Assembly: GCF_030378205.1 (NCBI RefSeq)
Contig: NZ_CP127385.1
Location: 744,001 to 808,000, forward strand
Source: Bradyrhizobium sp. NP1
GTDB lineage: Bacteria > Pseudomonadota > Alphaproteobacteria > Rhizobiales > Xanthobacteraceae
Length of the DNA: 64,000 nt
Direction of reading: 5' to 3'
The position numbers and the translations under genes were made by a program. Positions 41,124-50,787 of the stretch are shown in pieces (position 1 is the first letter of the stretch; each line of letters starts with the position of its first letter). The notes under the pieces are model-generated. The model worked only from the letters and a program-made list of their open reading frames with translations. It was not told the DNA's origin and made no database searches.

Positions 41124-42521
41124 ATGGCATCCGGGTTCGACCGGCTGACCGCCGCGGAAATCGCAACCGCCGTGGCCGGCCATCGAATGTCGGCCGAGGC
41201 CGTCACCGAGGCGGCGCTGGCGCGGATCGCGCGGTACAATCCGGTCCTCAACGCCTTCACCGACGTCACCGCGGATCGTGCGCGGGCCAGGGCCCGCGCC
41301 GTCGATGCCGCGATTGCCGAAGGCAAGCAGCCGGGTGCGCTCGCCGGCGTTCCCTTCGCGGTGAAGAACCTGTTCGACGTGAAGGGGCTCTCGACCCGCG
41401 CCGGCTCGAAGATCAACCGTGACCGGCGGCCGTCCGCGCGCGATGCGACGCTGATCGAGCGCCTGGAAGCGGCTGGCGCCGTGCTGGTCGGCGCGCTCAA
41501 CATGGGCGAATACGCCTACGACTTCACCGGCGAGAACGCCCATGACGGCCCCTCGCGCAATCCGCACGACACGACGCGGGTCAGCGGCGGCTCGTCCGGC
41601 GGCTCCGGCAGCGCGGTCGGCGGACGCCTCGTGCCGATCGCGCTCGGCTCCGATACCAACGGTTCGATCCGCGTGCCGTCCTCGTTCTGCGGCATTTTCG
41701 GCCTGAAGCCGACCTATGGCCGGCTGTCGCGCGCCCGCTCGTTCCCATTCGTGATGAGTCTCGATCATCTCGGCCCGTTCGCGCGTTCGGTCGCCGACCT
41801 CGCGATCGCCTATGACGCGATGCAGGGGCCGGACGCGGCCGATGCCGCCTGCACGACGCGCCCGGTCGAGGCGGTCACGCCGCAGCTTGCGCGGGGCGTC
41901 GAGGGCTTGCGCATCGCGGTTGCCGGCGGCTATTTCCAGAAAAACCTCGTCCCGGAGGCAATCGAGGCCGTCGCGCTCGTCGCCAGGGCACTCGGCGCGA
42001 CGCAGACCGTCGAAATCCCGGAAGCCGCGCGCGCCCGGGCCGCTGCCTTTGTCATCACGACCACGGAAGGAGCCTCGCTGCATCTCGACCGCTTGCGCAA
42101 CCGGCCGCATGATTTCGATCCCGCGGTGCGCGATCGCCTGCTCTCGGGCGCGATGATCCCGGCGCCGCTGGTCGATCGCGCGCAGAAATTCCGCCGCTGG
42201 TATCGCGCGCGCGTGCTGGAGCTGTTCAAGAGCGTCGACGTGATCCTGGCGCCGGCGACGCCCTGCTCCGCGCCGAAAATCGGACAGGCGACCTTTACGC
42301 TCGACGGCGTCGAGATGCCCGTGCGCCCCAATATCGGCCTGCACACCCAGCCGATCTCCTTCATCGGCCTGCCCGTCGTCGCGGTGCCGGTGCCGCTCGA
42401 GCCGATGCCGATCGGCGTGCAGATCATCGCTGCACCCTGGCGCGAGGACATCGCCTTGCGCGTGGCGTGCGCACTGGAACAGATGGACGTGGTGTCGGCG
42501 CCGCCGCCGCGGGGGATTTGA
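41124..42521 (+). CDS. atzE: AtzE-like amidase (1-carboxybiuret hydrolase type)
   Basis: The 465-aa amidase-signature enzyme has the Ser-cisSer-Lys triad: K81 ([12 protein letters not shown]), cis-Ser S157 (GGSSGGS) and nucleophile S181 (GSDTNGSIR), with the expected 24-residue spacing between the two serines. AtzE with AtzG deaminates 1-carboxybiuret. The adjoining AtzG-like and AtzH-like genes support this family rather than GatA or a general amidase. The exact substrate is inferred from gene context. The ATG at 41124 is preferred to the GTG at 41103, which overlaps atzG. Confidence 0.87.
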   Translation: MASGFDRLTAAEIATAVAGHRMSAEAVTEAALARIARYNPVLNAFTDVTADRARARARAVDAAIAEGKQPGALAGVPFAVKNLFDVKGLSTRAGSKINRDRRPSARDATLIERLEAAGAVLVGALNMGEYAYDFTGENAHDGPSRNPHDTTRVSGGSSGGSGSAVGGRLVPIALGSDTNGSIRVPSSFCGIFGLKPTYGRLSRARSFPFVMSLDHLGPFARSVADLAIAYDAMQGPDAADAACTTRPVEAVTPQLARGVEGLRIAVAGGYFQKNLVPEAIEAVALVARALGATQTVEIPEAARARAAAFVITTTEGASLHLDRLRNRPHDFDPAVRDRLLSGAMIPAPLVDRAQKFRRWYRARVLELFKSVDVILAPATPCSAPKIGQATFTLDGVEMPVRPNIGLHTQPISFIGLPVVAVPVPLEPMPIGVQIIAAPWREDIALRVACALEQMDVVSAPPPRGI

Positions 42522-42523
42522 CC

Positions 42524-42922
42524 ATGGAAATCGACCTTCCCGACGTCGTGGCGGAGGTGACGGCACAGTTCCAGCGCTACGAGCAGGCGCTGGTGACCAA
42601 CGACGTCGCCGTGCTCGACGAGTTGTTCCGCAATGATCCGCGTACGCTGCGCTATGGCATCGGCGAGAACCTCTACGGCTACGGCGCGATATCGTCGTTC
42701 CGCGCCGCGCGCTCGCCGGTCGGGCTGATGCGCAGGACCGCGCGCACCGTGATCACGACCTATGGGCGTGACGTCGCGGTGGCCTCCACGCTGTTCTATC
42801 GCGACAGCGCGCCGGGCAAGGTCGGCCGGCAGATGCAGACCTGGGCCAGGTTTCCCGAAGGCTGGCGCATCGTCGCCGCCCATGTCAGCGTCATCGACGA
42901 GCACAAGGACCCGAAGGCATGA
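42524..42922 (+). CDS. AtzH/HpxZ-like protein (DUF3225, NTF2 fold)
   Basis: The 132-aa protein ([56 protein letters not shown], then [11 protein letters not shown]) belongs to the DUF3225 family. This family includes HpxZ of oxalurate catabolism and AtzH, described as acting between AtzEG and AtzF on 1,3-dicarboxyurea. Here it follows atzE by two bases, so an AtzH-like step to allophanate is inferred. Its last codons overlap the GntR gene (ATGA at 42919-42922). Confidence 0.85.
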   Translation: MEIDLPDVVAEVTAQFQRYEQALVTNDVAVLDELFRNDPRTLRYGIGENLYGYGAISSFRAARSPVGLMRRTARTVITTYGRDVAVASTLFYRDSAPGKVGRQMQTWARFPEGWRIVAAHVSVIDEHKDPKA

Positions 42923-43647
42923 GCCTCGACGACCTCCCGGCCGAGGCGGCGACGGGCATTGCCGGAGAGACAGTGCGCCGTGTCGATCGTGCGCCGCCCT
43001 CCTTGCAGAAGGTCACGCGCGCGGAGGAACTGCGATTGCAGCTCGCGGACGAGATCGTGCGCGGCACCCTGCCGCCCGGCGCGCCGCTCGACGAGACCGA
43101 GATCGCGCGGCGCTTCAGCGTGTCGCGCACGCCGGTACGCGAGGCGCTGCGCCAGCTCGCGGCAAGCGGCCTGGTGGAGGCGCGGGCGCATCGCGGCGCC
43201 GTGGTGGCGCGGCCCACGCTCGAACGGCTGACCGAAATGTTCGAGGCGATGGCGGAGCTGGAGGCGCTGTGCGCGGGGCTTGCCGCGGAGCGCATGTCAC
43301 CGATCGAACGGCGGCGGCTCGAGGCGGTTCACGAGGAATTGCGCATGCTGAGCCATGCCGGCAATCCCGAGCGCTTTCACGAGGTCAACGAGCGCTTCCA
43401 CAGCGCGATCTATGCCGGCGCGCGTAACGGCTATATCGCGGAAATGACGCTGGCGACCCGGGTGCGGGTGCAGCCGTTCCGCCGCGCCCAGTTCCGCAAC
43501 CTTGGCCGGCTCGCCAAGTCCCATGCCGAACATGACCGCGTCGTGGTCGCGATCCTGCGCGGCGACCGCCTCGGCGCGGCCGGCGCGATGCGCGCGCATA
43601 TCGAATTCGTCCGCGGCGAATACGAGATCTACGCGGTATCGGTCTAA
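42919..43647 (+). CDS. GntR/FCD transcriptional regulator of the ureide operon
   Basis: The 242-aa protein has a GntR winged helix ([63 protein letters not shown], about residues 37-97) and an FCD effector domain with the metal/ligand pattern [13 protein letters not shown] and a later H-E motif. It is the last gene of the dpp-atz operon and probably controls both this operon and the convergent atzF in response to a pathway intermediate. Confidence 0.9.
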   Translation: MSLDDLPAEAATGIAGETVRRVDRAPPSLQKVTRAEELRLQLADEIVRGTLPPGAPLDETEIARRFSVSRTPVREALRQLAASGLVEARAHRGAVVARPTLERLTEMFEAMAELEALCAGLAAERMSPIERRRLEAVHEELRMLSHAGNPERFHEVNERFHSAIYAGARNGYIAEMTLATRVRVQPFRRAQFRNLGRLAKSHAEHDRVVVAILRGDRLGAAGAMRAHIEFVRGEYEIYAVSV

Positions 43648-43697
43648 CGCGCACCACATTCCGAGACGCGCAAAAATGCGCTCCTCACCATGAGGCG

Positions 43698-45491
43698 CTA
43701 TTCCGCCGCCTGTGCCATGAAGGCACGCCAGCCGCCAAAGGCCGATATGTCGCGCGCGCCTTCGAGCGCGGCGGGCTCGGCGAGAAAGCCCTTCACGCTG
43801 TGGCCGTCGGCGAGCCTGATGGTGCCGATCGAAAGCGGCGGCGGGATCGCGGCGACGAAGCGGCCGAATGCGTCGGCCGACAGCGACCACACTTCCAGCG
43901 CGATCGCCGCGCCACGGCCGGCCTCGATGCGCACCATGCCGGGCTTCGGCGGTGTCGTCGACAGCGCGAAGAGCCGGTAGTCCGGCGCGGTCGCGGTCTC
44001 CTCCAGCAATCTTGCGCCGAGCGCGCGCAATTCGCCGTTGAGCGCCATGCCGGAAAGATGCGCGCCGACCACGGCGATCGGGATTTCGTTCGCCTCGGCG
44101 CTCTCGCTTACATCCGCAAGCGGCGGCTGCGGCTGGCCCGTGGCGCCGAGCGCAAGCCCGCTGCCGGCGTGGAAGACGCGGCCGATGCTCGCAAGCATGG
44201 CGTCGCGTCCGCCCGGCGCCAGCAGCGTGATGCCGAAGGGGATGCCGTCGGAGCGCATTGCTGACGGCAGCGCGAGGCCGCAGAGGTCGAGCAGGTTGAC
44301 GAAGTTGGTGTAGGTGCCGAGCCGGCTGTTGAGCTCGATCGGGTTGGCGAGCACCTGCGCGGTCGAATAGACGGTGGGCGCGGTCGGCAGCACCATCGCA
44401 TCGATCTCGGCGAAGGTGCGCGCGGCGACCTGGCGCAGCGCCTGTAGCCGGTAGAGCGCGGCAAAGGTATCGGCGGCGCTGATCCGGCTGCCGGCAACCG
44501 TGATCTCGCGCGTCACCGGGTGGATCGCTTCGGGAGCGGAGGCGAGCAGATCGCGGATTACGAGGTAGCGCTCGGCGACCCAGGGCCCCTCGTAGAGCAG
44601 CCGCGCGGTCTCGTAGAAGGGCTCGAGATCGAAGGCGACGAGTTCGGCGCCGAGCGACCTCAAGCGCTCGATCGCCTCGCCATAGGCTGCCTCCGACTTC
44701 GTGTCGCCGAAGAAGAGCAACTGGCCGTTGCGGGGAATGCCGAGCCTGGGCTTGTTCGGCAGCGCCGTGAGATAGCCAAGCGGCCGGTCGCGCGAAAACG
44801 GATCGGCGGCATCGGGCGCCGCCATCGCCTCCAGCGCGAGCATCGCGTCGTCGACCGTGAGCGAGAAGAGCGAGACGCAGTCGAGTGTGCGGCAGGCCGG
44901 CACCACGCCCGTGGTGGAGACCAGCCCGAGGCTCGGCTTCAGCCCGACGATATTGTTGAGCATCGCCGGCACGCGGCCCGAGCCGGCGGTGTCGGTGCCG
45001 AGCGACAGCGGCACCAGCCCTGCGGCAACCGCGACGGCCGAGCCCGAACTCGATCCGCCCGGAATGAGATCGGCGCGAACAGGGTTTTTCGGAATGCCGT
45101 AGGGCGAGCGCACGCCGACGAGCCCGGTCGCGAACTGGTCGAGATTGGTCTTGCCGATGATGATGGCGCCCGCCGCGCGCAGCCGCGCCACCGCGGTCGC
45201 ATCGCGCGCGGGCCGGTAGGAGAAGGCGGGGCAGGCCGCGGTGGTTGGCAGGCCCGCGACGTCGATATTGTCCTTCACCGCGACCGGCACGCCGAACAGC
45301 GGCAGCGATGCCGCCTTTGTGCCGGAGAGCGCCTCGGCTTCGGCGAGCACTTCCTTCTCGTCGCGCAAGGCGATGAAGATGGCGGGATCGCCATGCGCTA
45401 GGATGCGCCGATAGCTGCGCGCCATCGTCTCGGCCGGCGAGGTGGCCCCTGCACGATGGGCGGCGACGATCGCGGCGACGGTTTCGGTCAA
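43698..45491 (-). CDS. atzF: Allophanate hydrolase (AtzF)
   Basis: The 597-aa enzyme hydrolyses allophanate to ammonia and CO2. The amidase domain has K73 (GVPVAVKDNIDV), cis-Ser S147 (GGSSSGS) and nucleophile S171 (GTDTAGSGR), with the allophanate-hydrolase-type GGSSSGSAVAVAAGLVP. A C-terminal domain of about 130 residues (PIAVVGAHLSGMALNGEL to the end) is the AtzF-specific second domain. The length matches AtzF of about 600 aa. It is convergent with the GntR gene, 50 bp apart, and has its own promoter region. Confidence 0.93.
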   Translation of the reverse strand: MTETVAAIVAAHRAGATSPAETMARSYRRILAHGDPAIFIALRDEKEVLAEAEALSGTKAASLPLFGVPVAVKDNIDVAGLPTTAACPAFSYRPARDATAVARLRAAGAIIIGKTNLDQFATGLVGVRSPYGIPKNPVRADLIPGGSSSGSAVAVAAGLVPLSLGTDTAGSGRVPAMLNNIVGLKPSLGLVSTTGVVPACRTLDCVSLFSLTVDDAMLALEAMAAPDAADPFSRDRPLGYLTALPNKPRLGIPRNGQLLFFGDTKSEAAYGEAIERLRSLGAELVAFDLEPFYETARLLYEGPWVAERYLVIRDLLASAPEAIHPVTREITVAGSRISAADTFAALYRLQALRQVAARTFAEIDAMVLPTAPTVYSTAQVLANPIELNSRLGTYTNFVNLLDLCGLALPSAMRSDGIPFGITLLAPGGRDAMLASIGRVFHAGSGLALGATGQPQPPLADVSESAEANEIPIAVVGAHLSGMALNGELRALGARLLEETATAPDYRLFALSTTPPKPGMVRIEAGRGAAIALEVWSLSADAFGRFVAAIPPPLSIGTIRLADGHSVKGFLAEPAALEGARDISAFGGWRAFMAQAAE

Positions 45492-45799
45492 GGCGTGCCT
45501 CTTGGCTGGCCGGAGGGTTCAACGGGCCTCGGGCGACAAATTCTAGCCCGTTTCGCTGCAAGCGATGTGCCATTGTGTACAGGATCGATGCTGGCCGGAA
45601 CGCCGATCAAGCCAAATAATATCAATGGCTTGGCTCAGCACTGACGAGCCGTGCGGAGATTTCCGGCCGCGCGCTGCCAACTTTTTGAGCAGCACCGGCA
45701 AGAGCGTCGCAGGCGCGCGACAGGCGTTGCCGCGCTGCGCGGTTCTCGCGTAGAGAGCAAAAGGCCCTTCAACGAAAGCGGCCTTCGCGAGGAAACCCC
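45492..45799. other. 308-bp divergent region between atzF and the CoA ligase gene
   Basis: No gene is visible. TTGTGTACA (45573-45581), about 80 bp upstream of atzF, resembles a GntR/FCD operator. CAAGCCA (45608-45614) and TGGCTTG (45626-45632) form a perfect inverted repeat around an AT-rich 11-base spacer and could bind a regulator of either gene. The GAGGAAA at about 45790 is the ribosome binding site of the ligase gene. Confidence 0.55.
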
Positions 45800-47662
45800 A
45801 TGACCCCTGTCGCCGCGGCCCACGACGATTCCGCCGTGCTGTTCGCCAAGCCCGATATATCGGCCGAGCATCGTCCTGACGGCAGCACCGTCGTCCGATC
45901 CCGGACGCCGCTGCGCGCCCACGCGCGCTGCGCCGGCGACTGGCTGGAGCATTGGGCGCGGCGCACGCCGGACAAGGTCTTTCTCGCCGAGCGCGCAAGT
46001 GTCGATGCGCCCTGGACGACGGTTTCCTATGCGGATGCGATGCGCCGGGTGCGGTCGCTCGGTGCCTGGATGCTCGCGCAGGGCCTGAGCGCCGATCATC
46101 CGCTCGCGATCCTTTCCGACAACAGCATCGATCACGCGCTGCTGACGCTTGCCGCGATGCATGTCGGCGTGCCGGCTGCCGCGATCTCGCCGGCCTATTC
46201 GCTGATGTCCAAAGATTTCGACAAGCTGAAGAGCATGATCCGCCTGCTCGAGCCCGGCGCGATCTATGTGTCGAGCGTGACGTCATTTGCAGCGGCGCTC
46301 GCCGCGATCGCACCGCTGCATGCGGCGAAGCTCGTCAGCGGCGATGCGCAGGACGCCGAGGCGATTTCGTTCGCGGCGATTGCGGCAACGTCGGAGACGC
46401 CTGAGGTCGAAACAGCCTTCGCACGCGTGACGCCGGACACGATCGCAAAATTCCTGTTCACCTCGGGTTCGACCGGCACGCCGAAGGCTGTGATCAACAC
46501 GCAGCGCATGCTGACCTCGAGCCAGGAGGCCAAGGCACAGACCTGGGCCTTCCTCGAAAACGCGGGCGACGCGCTCGTGATCCTCGACTGGCTGCCCTGG
46601 AGCCACACGTTTGGCGCCAACCACAATTTCAATCTGGTGCTGCGCAACGGCGGCACGCTCTACATCGACGGCGGCAAGCCGGCGCCGGGGCTGTTCGCGA
46701 CCTCGCTCGCCAATCTCCGCAGCATCCGCCCGACGATCTATTTCAACGTGCCGCGCGGCTTCGACATGCTGATCGCAGCGTTGCGCGAGGACGAGGACCT
46801 TCGCCGCAAATTCTTCACCGAGGTGAGGCTTGCGTTCTATGCCGGCGCGGCGCTGCCGCAGAACCTCTGGGACGCGCTCAACGAGCTCTCGCACAAGACC
46901 ATCGGCCGCGCGCTGCCGATGGTCTCGGCCTGGGGTTCGACTGAAACCTCGCCGCTCGCGACCGACTGCCACTTCCAGGCCGAACGCTCGGGCAATATCG
47001 GCGTGCCCATCCCCGGCACCGAGCTGAAGCTCGTGCGCGCCGGCGACAAGCTCGAGGTGCGCGTGCGCGGCCCCAACATCACGCCCGGCTACTGGAAGGC
47101 GGCCGAGCTCACGGCGCAGGCCTTCGACGAGGAAGGATTTTACCGGATCGGCGATGCCGTGAAGTTTGCCGATCCGGCGCGGCCGGAACTTGGCTTGTTC
47201 TTCGACGGCCGCGTCGCGGAGGATTTCAAGCTCAGTTCGGGAACCTGGGTCAATGTCGGCAGCCTTCGCGTCGCCGGCATCGCCGCGCTCGCGCCGCTGG
47301 CGCAGGACATCGTGGTCGCCGGCCATGGCGGCGATGCCGTGCATTTCCTGATCTTTCCGAACCTGGCGGCCTGCCGCGCGCATGCAGGTCTTGCCGAGCA
47401 GGCGGATGTTCGCGCGGTGATCGCGCATCCAAAAGTGCGCGACGCGATCGCGCAGGGGCTCGCGGGTCTGAAGGCGCGGGCTCCGCATTCGTCCGCTCAC
47501 GCCACGCGCGCGCTGCTGCTTGCCGAGCCTCCGTCGGTCGATGGCGGCGAGATCACGGACAAGGGCTACATCAACCAGCGCGCGGTGCTGACGCGCCGTT
47601 CCGAGGCGGTGGCGCGGCTCTGTGATGACGCGTCAAGCGAATGGATCGGCTGCGCCAGCTGA
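45800..47662 (+). CDS. Feruloyl-CoA synthase-like acyl-CoA ligase
   Basis: The 620-aa adenylate-forming enzyme has the AMP-binding motif FLFTSGSTGTPKAVINTQRML (about 215-235, with the P-loop-like TSGSTGTPK), the VSAWGSTETSPLATDC core (A5) and FYRIGDAVKFADPARPELGLFFDGR (A8). The last motif and overall length fit feruloyl-CoA synthases, which activate hydroxycinnamates. The C-terminal domain is shortened, as in that family. No hydratase/aldolase or vanillin dehydrogenase gene is adjacent, so the substrate is not certain. Confidence 0.85.
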   Translation: MTPVAAAHDDSAVLFAKPDISAEHRPDGSTVVRSRTPLRAHARCAGDWLEHWARRTPDKVFLAERASVDAPWTTVSYADAMRRVRSLGAWMLAQGLSADHPLAILSDNSIDHALLTLAAMHVGVPAAAISPAYSLMSKDFDKLKSMIRLLEPGAIYVSSVTSFAAALAAIAPLHAAKLVSGDAQDAEAISFAAIAATSETPEVETAFARVTPDTIAKFLFTSGSTGTPKAVINTQRMLTSSQEAKAQTWAFLENAGDALVILDWLPWSHTFGANHNFNLVLRNGGTLYIDGGKPAPGLFATSLANLRSIRPTIYFNVPRGFDMLIAALREDEDLRRKFFTEVRLAFYAGAALPQNLWDALNELSHKTIGRALPMVSAWGSTETSPLATDCHFQAERSGNIGVPIPGTELKLVRAGDKLEVRVRGPNITPGYWKAAELTAQAFDEEGFYRIGDAVKFADPARPELGLFFDGRVAEDFKLSSGTWVNVGSLRVAGIAALAPLAQDIVVAGHGGDAVHFLIFPNLAACRAHAGLAEQADVRAVIAHPKVRDAIAQGLAGLKARAPHSSAHATRALLLAEPPSVDGGEITDKGYINQRAVLTRRSEAVARLCDDASSEWIGCAS

Positions 47663-47666
47663 GCTG

Positions 47667-47787
47667 GTCATGGCCGAGCTTGTGCCGGGCATCCACGCCT
47701 ATGCCCGCATCAAGAAAGAAGTGGATGGCCGGGACATAGGCGAGCGGAAGCGACGCCGTCCTCGGGACGGCCATGCCCGACCATGAC
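47667..47787. repeat. Intergenic palindromic repeat (same family as the intragenic copy at 39818)
   Basis: The element opens with GTCATGGCCGAGCTTGTGCC and closes with GGCCATGCCCGACCATGAC, giving GTCATG...CATGAC terminal inverted repeats. It contains an internal inverted pair GCATCCACG / TGGATGGCCGG. It fills the gap between the convergent ligase and NADH dehydrogenase genes. A short frame across it is not a gene. Confidence 0.8.
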
Positions 47788-47799
47788 GAAACGTGAAGC

Positions 47800-49077
47800 T
47801 CACTTCGTCACCTTGCTGCTGCCCTGCGTGATCAGGCGCGCGGCGCGCTGGTCGCGCAGATAGATCCAGAGCCAGCTCAGTGCGACGCTCAACCGATGGC
47901 GAAGGCCGATCAGGAAATAGATGTGGGCGATGCCCCAGATCCACCAGGCGAGCGCGCCGCGCAGCTTGATGCGGCCGAAATCGATCACCGCCTGCCGCTT
48001 GCCGATCTGGGCCAGGCTGCCGGCGTGGCTGTAGCGGAACGGCGGCAGCTTTTCGCCGCGCAGCCGCGCCTTGATCACCGCCGCGACATAGCGGCCCTCC
48101 TGCTTGGCCGCCGGCGCAATTCCGGGCACCGGCTTGCCGTTCCAGGCGTCGATCGTCACGGTGTCGCCGACGGCGAAAATGTCGGGATGGCCGGGCACGG
48201 TCAGATCAGGCTCGACCTGCACGCGCCCGGCGCGGTCGGCCGGCGCATCGAGCCATTCCGCCGCCGGCGAGGCGCGCACGCCGGCGGCCCAGATGATGGT
48301 CCGTGCCTCCAGCTTTTGGCCGCCATAGACCACGCCGTCGGCGCTGCATTCGGTGACCGGCTTGCCCAGCACGACCTCGACGCCGATCTTTTCCAGCGAT
48401 TTCTGGGCATAGGTCGCAAGGTCATCGTCGAAGCCGGCGAGCACGCGCGGGCCGGCCTCGATCAGCACGACGCGCGCCTTCTGCGTGTCGATATTGCGGA
48501 AGTCGGGCCGCAGCGTGTGCTGCGCCAGTTCTGCAATGGTGCCGGCGAGCTCGACGCCGGTCGGTCCTGCGCCGATGATGACGAAGGTCAACAGCGCGGC
48601 GCGGCGCTCGGGATCACTCTCGCGCTCGGCGCGCTCGAAGGCGACGAGGATGCGCCGTCGCAGCGTGGTGGCATCCTCCAGTGTCTTCAGGCCCGGCGCG
48701 AACGGCTCCCACTCGTCATGGCCGAAATAGGCGTGGCGGGCGCCGGTGGCGAGCACCAGCGTATCGTAGGCGAGCGAATCGCCGTCATCGAACAGCACCC
48801 GCTTGCCAGCCGCATCGACACCGCAGACGGTGGCGAACAGCGTCGTTACCTCTCGCCGGCCGCGCAGGAGGTAGCGCACCGGCCAGGCGATCTCGGAGGT
48901 GGCGAGCGAGGCGGTCGCGACCTGATATAGCAGCGGCTGGAACAAATGGTGGTTGCGGCGGTCGATCACGGTGATCTTCACCGGCGCGCCGGCAAGGCCG
49001 AAGGCCGTTTCGAGGCCGCCGAAACCGGCGCCGACGATGACCACGTGATGGGGATTTGCCGGCGCCGTCGTTGTCAT
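47800..49077 (-). CDS. ndh: Type II NADH dehydrogenase (NDH-2)
   Basis: The 425-aa flavoprotein has the FAD motif VVIVGAGFGGLETAFGL at the N-terminus, DRRNHHLFQPLLYQVATA, the NAD-binding FVIIGAGPTGVELAGTIAEL and VIFAVGDTVTID-type second FAD motif (here HPDIFAVGDTV). It ends in an amphipathic or hydrophobic C-terminal anchor (WWIWGIAHIYFLIGLRHRLSVALSWLWIYL). It feeds NADH electrons to quinone without proton pumping. The start is ambiguous: 49077 matches the usual MTTT... beginning, but an ATG at 49113 has GGAGG about 12 bases upstream. Confidence 0.92.
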   Translation of the reverse strand: MTTTAPANPHHVVIVGAGFGGLETAFGLAGAPVKITVIDRRNHHLFQPLLYQVATASLATSEIAWPVRYLLRGRREVTTLFATVCGVDAAGKRVLFDDGDSLAYDTLVLATGARHAYFGHDEWEPFAPGLKTLEDATTLRRRILVAFERAERESDPERRAALLTFVIIGAGPTGVELAGTIAELAQHTLRPDFRNIDTQKARVVLIEAGPRVLAGFDDDLATYAQKSLEKIGVEVVLGKPVTECSADGVVYGGQKLEARTIIWAAGVRASPAAEWLDAPADRAGRVQVEPDLTVPGHPDIFAVGDTVTIDAWNGKPVPGIAPAAKQEGRYVAAVIKARLRGEKLPPFRYSHAGSLAQIGKRQAVIDFGRIKLRGALAWWIWGIAHIYFLIGLRHRLSVALSWLWIYLRDQRAARLITQGSSKVTK

Positions 49078-49186
49078 GAGAACCCGTGTCGCTGTTCTGA
49101 TCGCTCCGTCCATGGATTATGTAGTCCTCCGCACCCGGGAACCAAGCAGCAATTTCCGATCGGGCGATCGCGAATGCCGATCGCCG

Positions 49187-50623
49187 TCAGGCCTGTTGCG
49201 GCTTTGGCAGGTCCTTGGGCTGATCGGCGGGCCTGGGCTGAACGGCGACCGGCTGACGCGCCGGAATGAAGCAGCCGGCCAGTGCCGCAAGCAGCGAGAG
49301 CGCCGCCGCGACGCTCATCGCCGCGGCGAATCCGGAACCGAAATGAGCGCCCGAGTCGGTGGCGCCGTTCGCGGAGAATACCGCAACCAATAGCGCAATG
49401 CCGAACAGGCCGCCGAGGAAGCGGCCCATGTTGAAGATGCCAGATGCCTTGCCCATCTCGGTCAGCGCGACCGCGCCGAGCACGGCGTTCTGCGCCGCGG
49501 GCATTGCCACGGAGACGCCGACGCCGGCGACAACGAGCGGCACGATCATGGCGGGATAGCTGGCGCCTGCCGTTACCTCCATCGCGATCCAGCCGAGTCC
49601 GGCGGCCTGCATCACGAGCCCCGCGACCACCAGCCGGCGTTCACCGAGCTTCTGCACCATCGCGCCGGCGATCGGGGCGGTCAGGAACAGCGTCGACGTC
49701 CATGGCAAGAGGCGCAGTCCCGCGCCAAGCGGGCCGAAGCCGAGCGCGCCTTGCAAATATTGCGGCAACAGGAACAGTACGCCGTACATCGCGGCATAAA
49801 ACAGCAGGCTTGCGGCAATGCCTGAGGCGAAGGGGCGGGACGCGAACAGCCGCATCGGGATCATCGGCGCGGCTGCGCGCGTCTCGTAGGCGACAAAGGC
49901 CAACGTAAACAGCACGCCGGCGGCGAGCGCGCCGATCACTTCCGTGCTCGCCCAGCCGATCGGGTTGCCGCGGATCAGGCCCCAGACCAGCGCCAGCGCC
50001 GCGACCGCAACCAGCGAGAGGCCGATCATGTCGAGCTTCGCCGGAGGCCCGAAGCTTTCCTGCACACGGCGCAGGACAAACCCGATCAGCAACGCGCCGA
50101 TCGGTAGGTTGATCCAGAAGATGGCGCGCCAGCCTATGGCCTCGGTCAAGAAACCGCCGACCGCGGGGCCGATGATCAGGGCGCACCCGGTGATGCCGCT
50201 GAAAATGCCGAGCGCGCGGGCGCGCTCTTCCTTCGCGAAGGCGCCGCTCAGGATCGCCATCGCGAGCGGCATCACCAGCGCCGCGCCGGCGCCTTGCGCG
50301 GCGCGGCTTGCGATCAGCCAAACCGCGGTCTGTGCCAAAGCGCAGGCAACGGATGCAAGGACGAACAATGCAATTCCAACCGCAAACATGCGCCGGCGGC
50401 CGAACCGGTCGCCGACGGCCGCCCCGGTCAGCAGCAGCACCGCGAAGGTCAGGTTGAAGGCGTTGACCGCCCATTGCAGCGTTTCGACGGACGAGCCGAG
50501 CTCGGCGCGAATGGAGGCAAAGGCCGTGGTGATGACCATCGCATCCAGCGCCATCATGAAGGAGGCAGCCGAGGTCAAGCCCAGCACCCAGTTTTTGGCC
50601 GTTCGATCGTTGGTTCCTTGCAT
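49187..50623 (-). CDS. DHA2-type (14-helix) MFS efflux transporter
   Basis: The 478-aa protein has about 14 membrane segments. MFS motif A-like GAAVGDRFGRRRMFAVG follows helix 2 and the antiporter motif C ALIIGPAVGGFLTEAIGWRAIFWINLPIG lies in helix 5, typical of drug:H+ antiporters such as EmrB/QacA. No membrane-fusion partner gene is adjacent. Drug or metabolite export is inferred. Confidence 0.9.
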   Translation of the reverse strand: MQGTNDRTAKNWVLGLTSAASFMMALDAMVITTAFASIRAELGSSVETLQWAVNAFNLTFAVLLLTGAAVGDRFGRRRMFAVGIALFVLASVACALAQTAVWLIASRAAQGAGAALVMPLAMAILSGAFAKEERARALGIFSGITGCALIIGPAVGGFLTEAIGWRAIFWINLPIGALLIGFVLRRVQESFGPPAKLDMIGLSLVAVAALALVWGLIRGNPIGWASTEVIGALAAGVLFTLAFVAYETRAAAPMIPMRLFASRPFASGIAASLLFYAAMYGVLFLLPQYLQGALGFGPLGAGLRLLPWTSTLFLTAPIAGAMVQKLGERRLVVAGLVMQAAGLGWIAMEVTAGASYPAMIVPLVVAGVGVSVAMPAAQNAVLGAVALTEMGKASGIFNMGRFLGGLFGIALLVAVFSANGATDSGAHFGSGFAAAMSVAAALSLLAALAGCFIPARQPVAVQPRPADQPKDLPKPQQA

Positions 50624-50787
50624 CGCCGCTCTCCGCGTCCATGACGGAGCGCGCCAGCCGCGCCCCTTTGTGATGAGACGAAGCGGATGGCACTGGGGAT
50701 TCGGCCAAAGATTTTTTGTTTTCCGACGAATCCTTTCGCCGGTGTCGAACGTCTTGGAGGCGAGATCACAAGCCGATGGAGACGACG

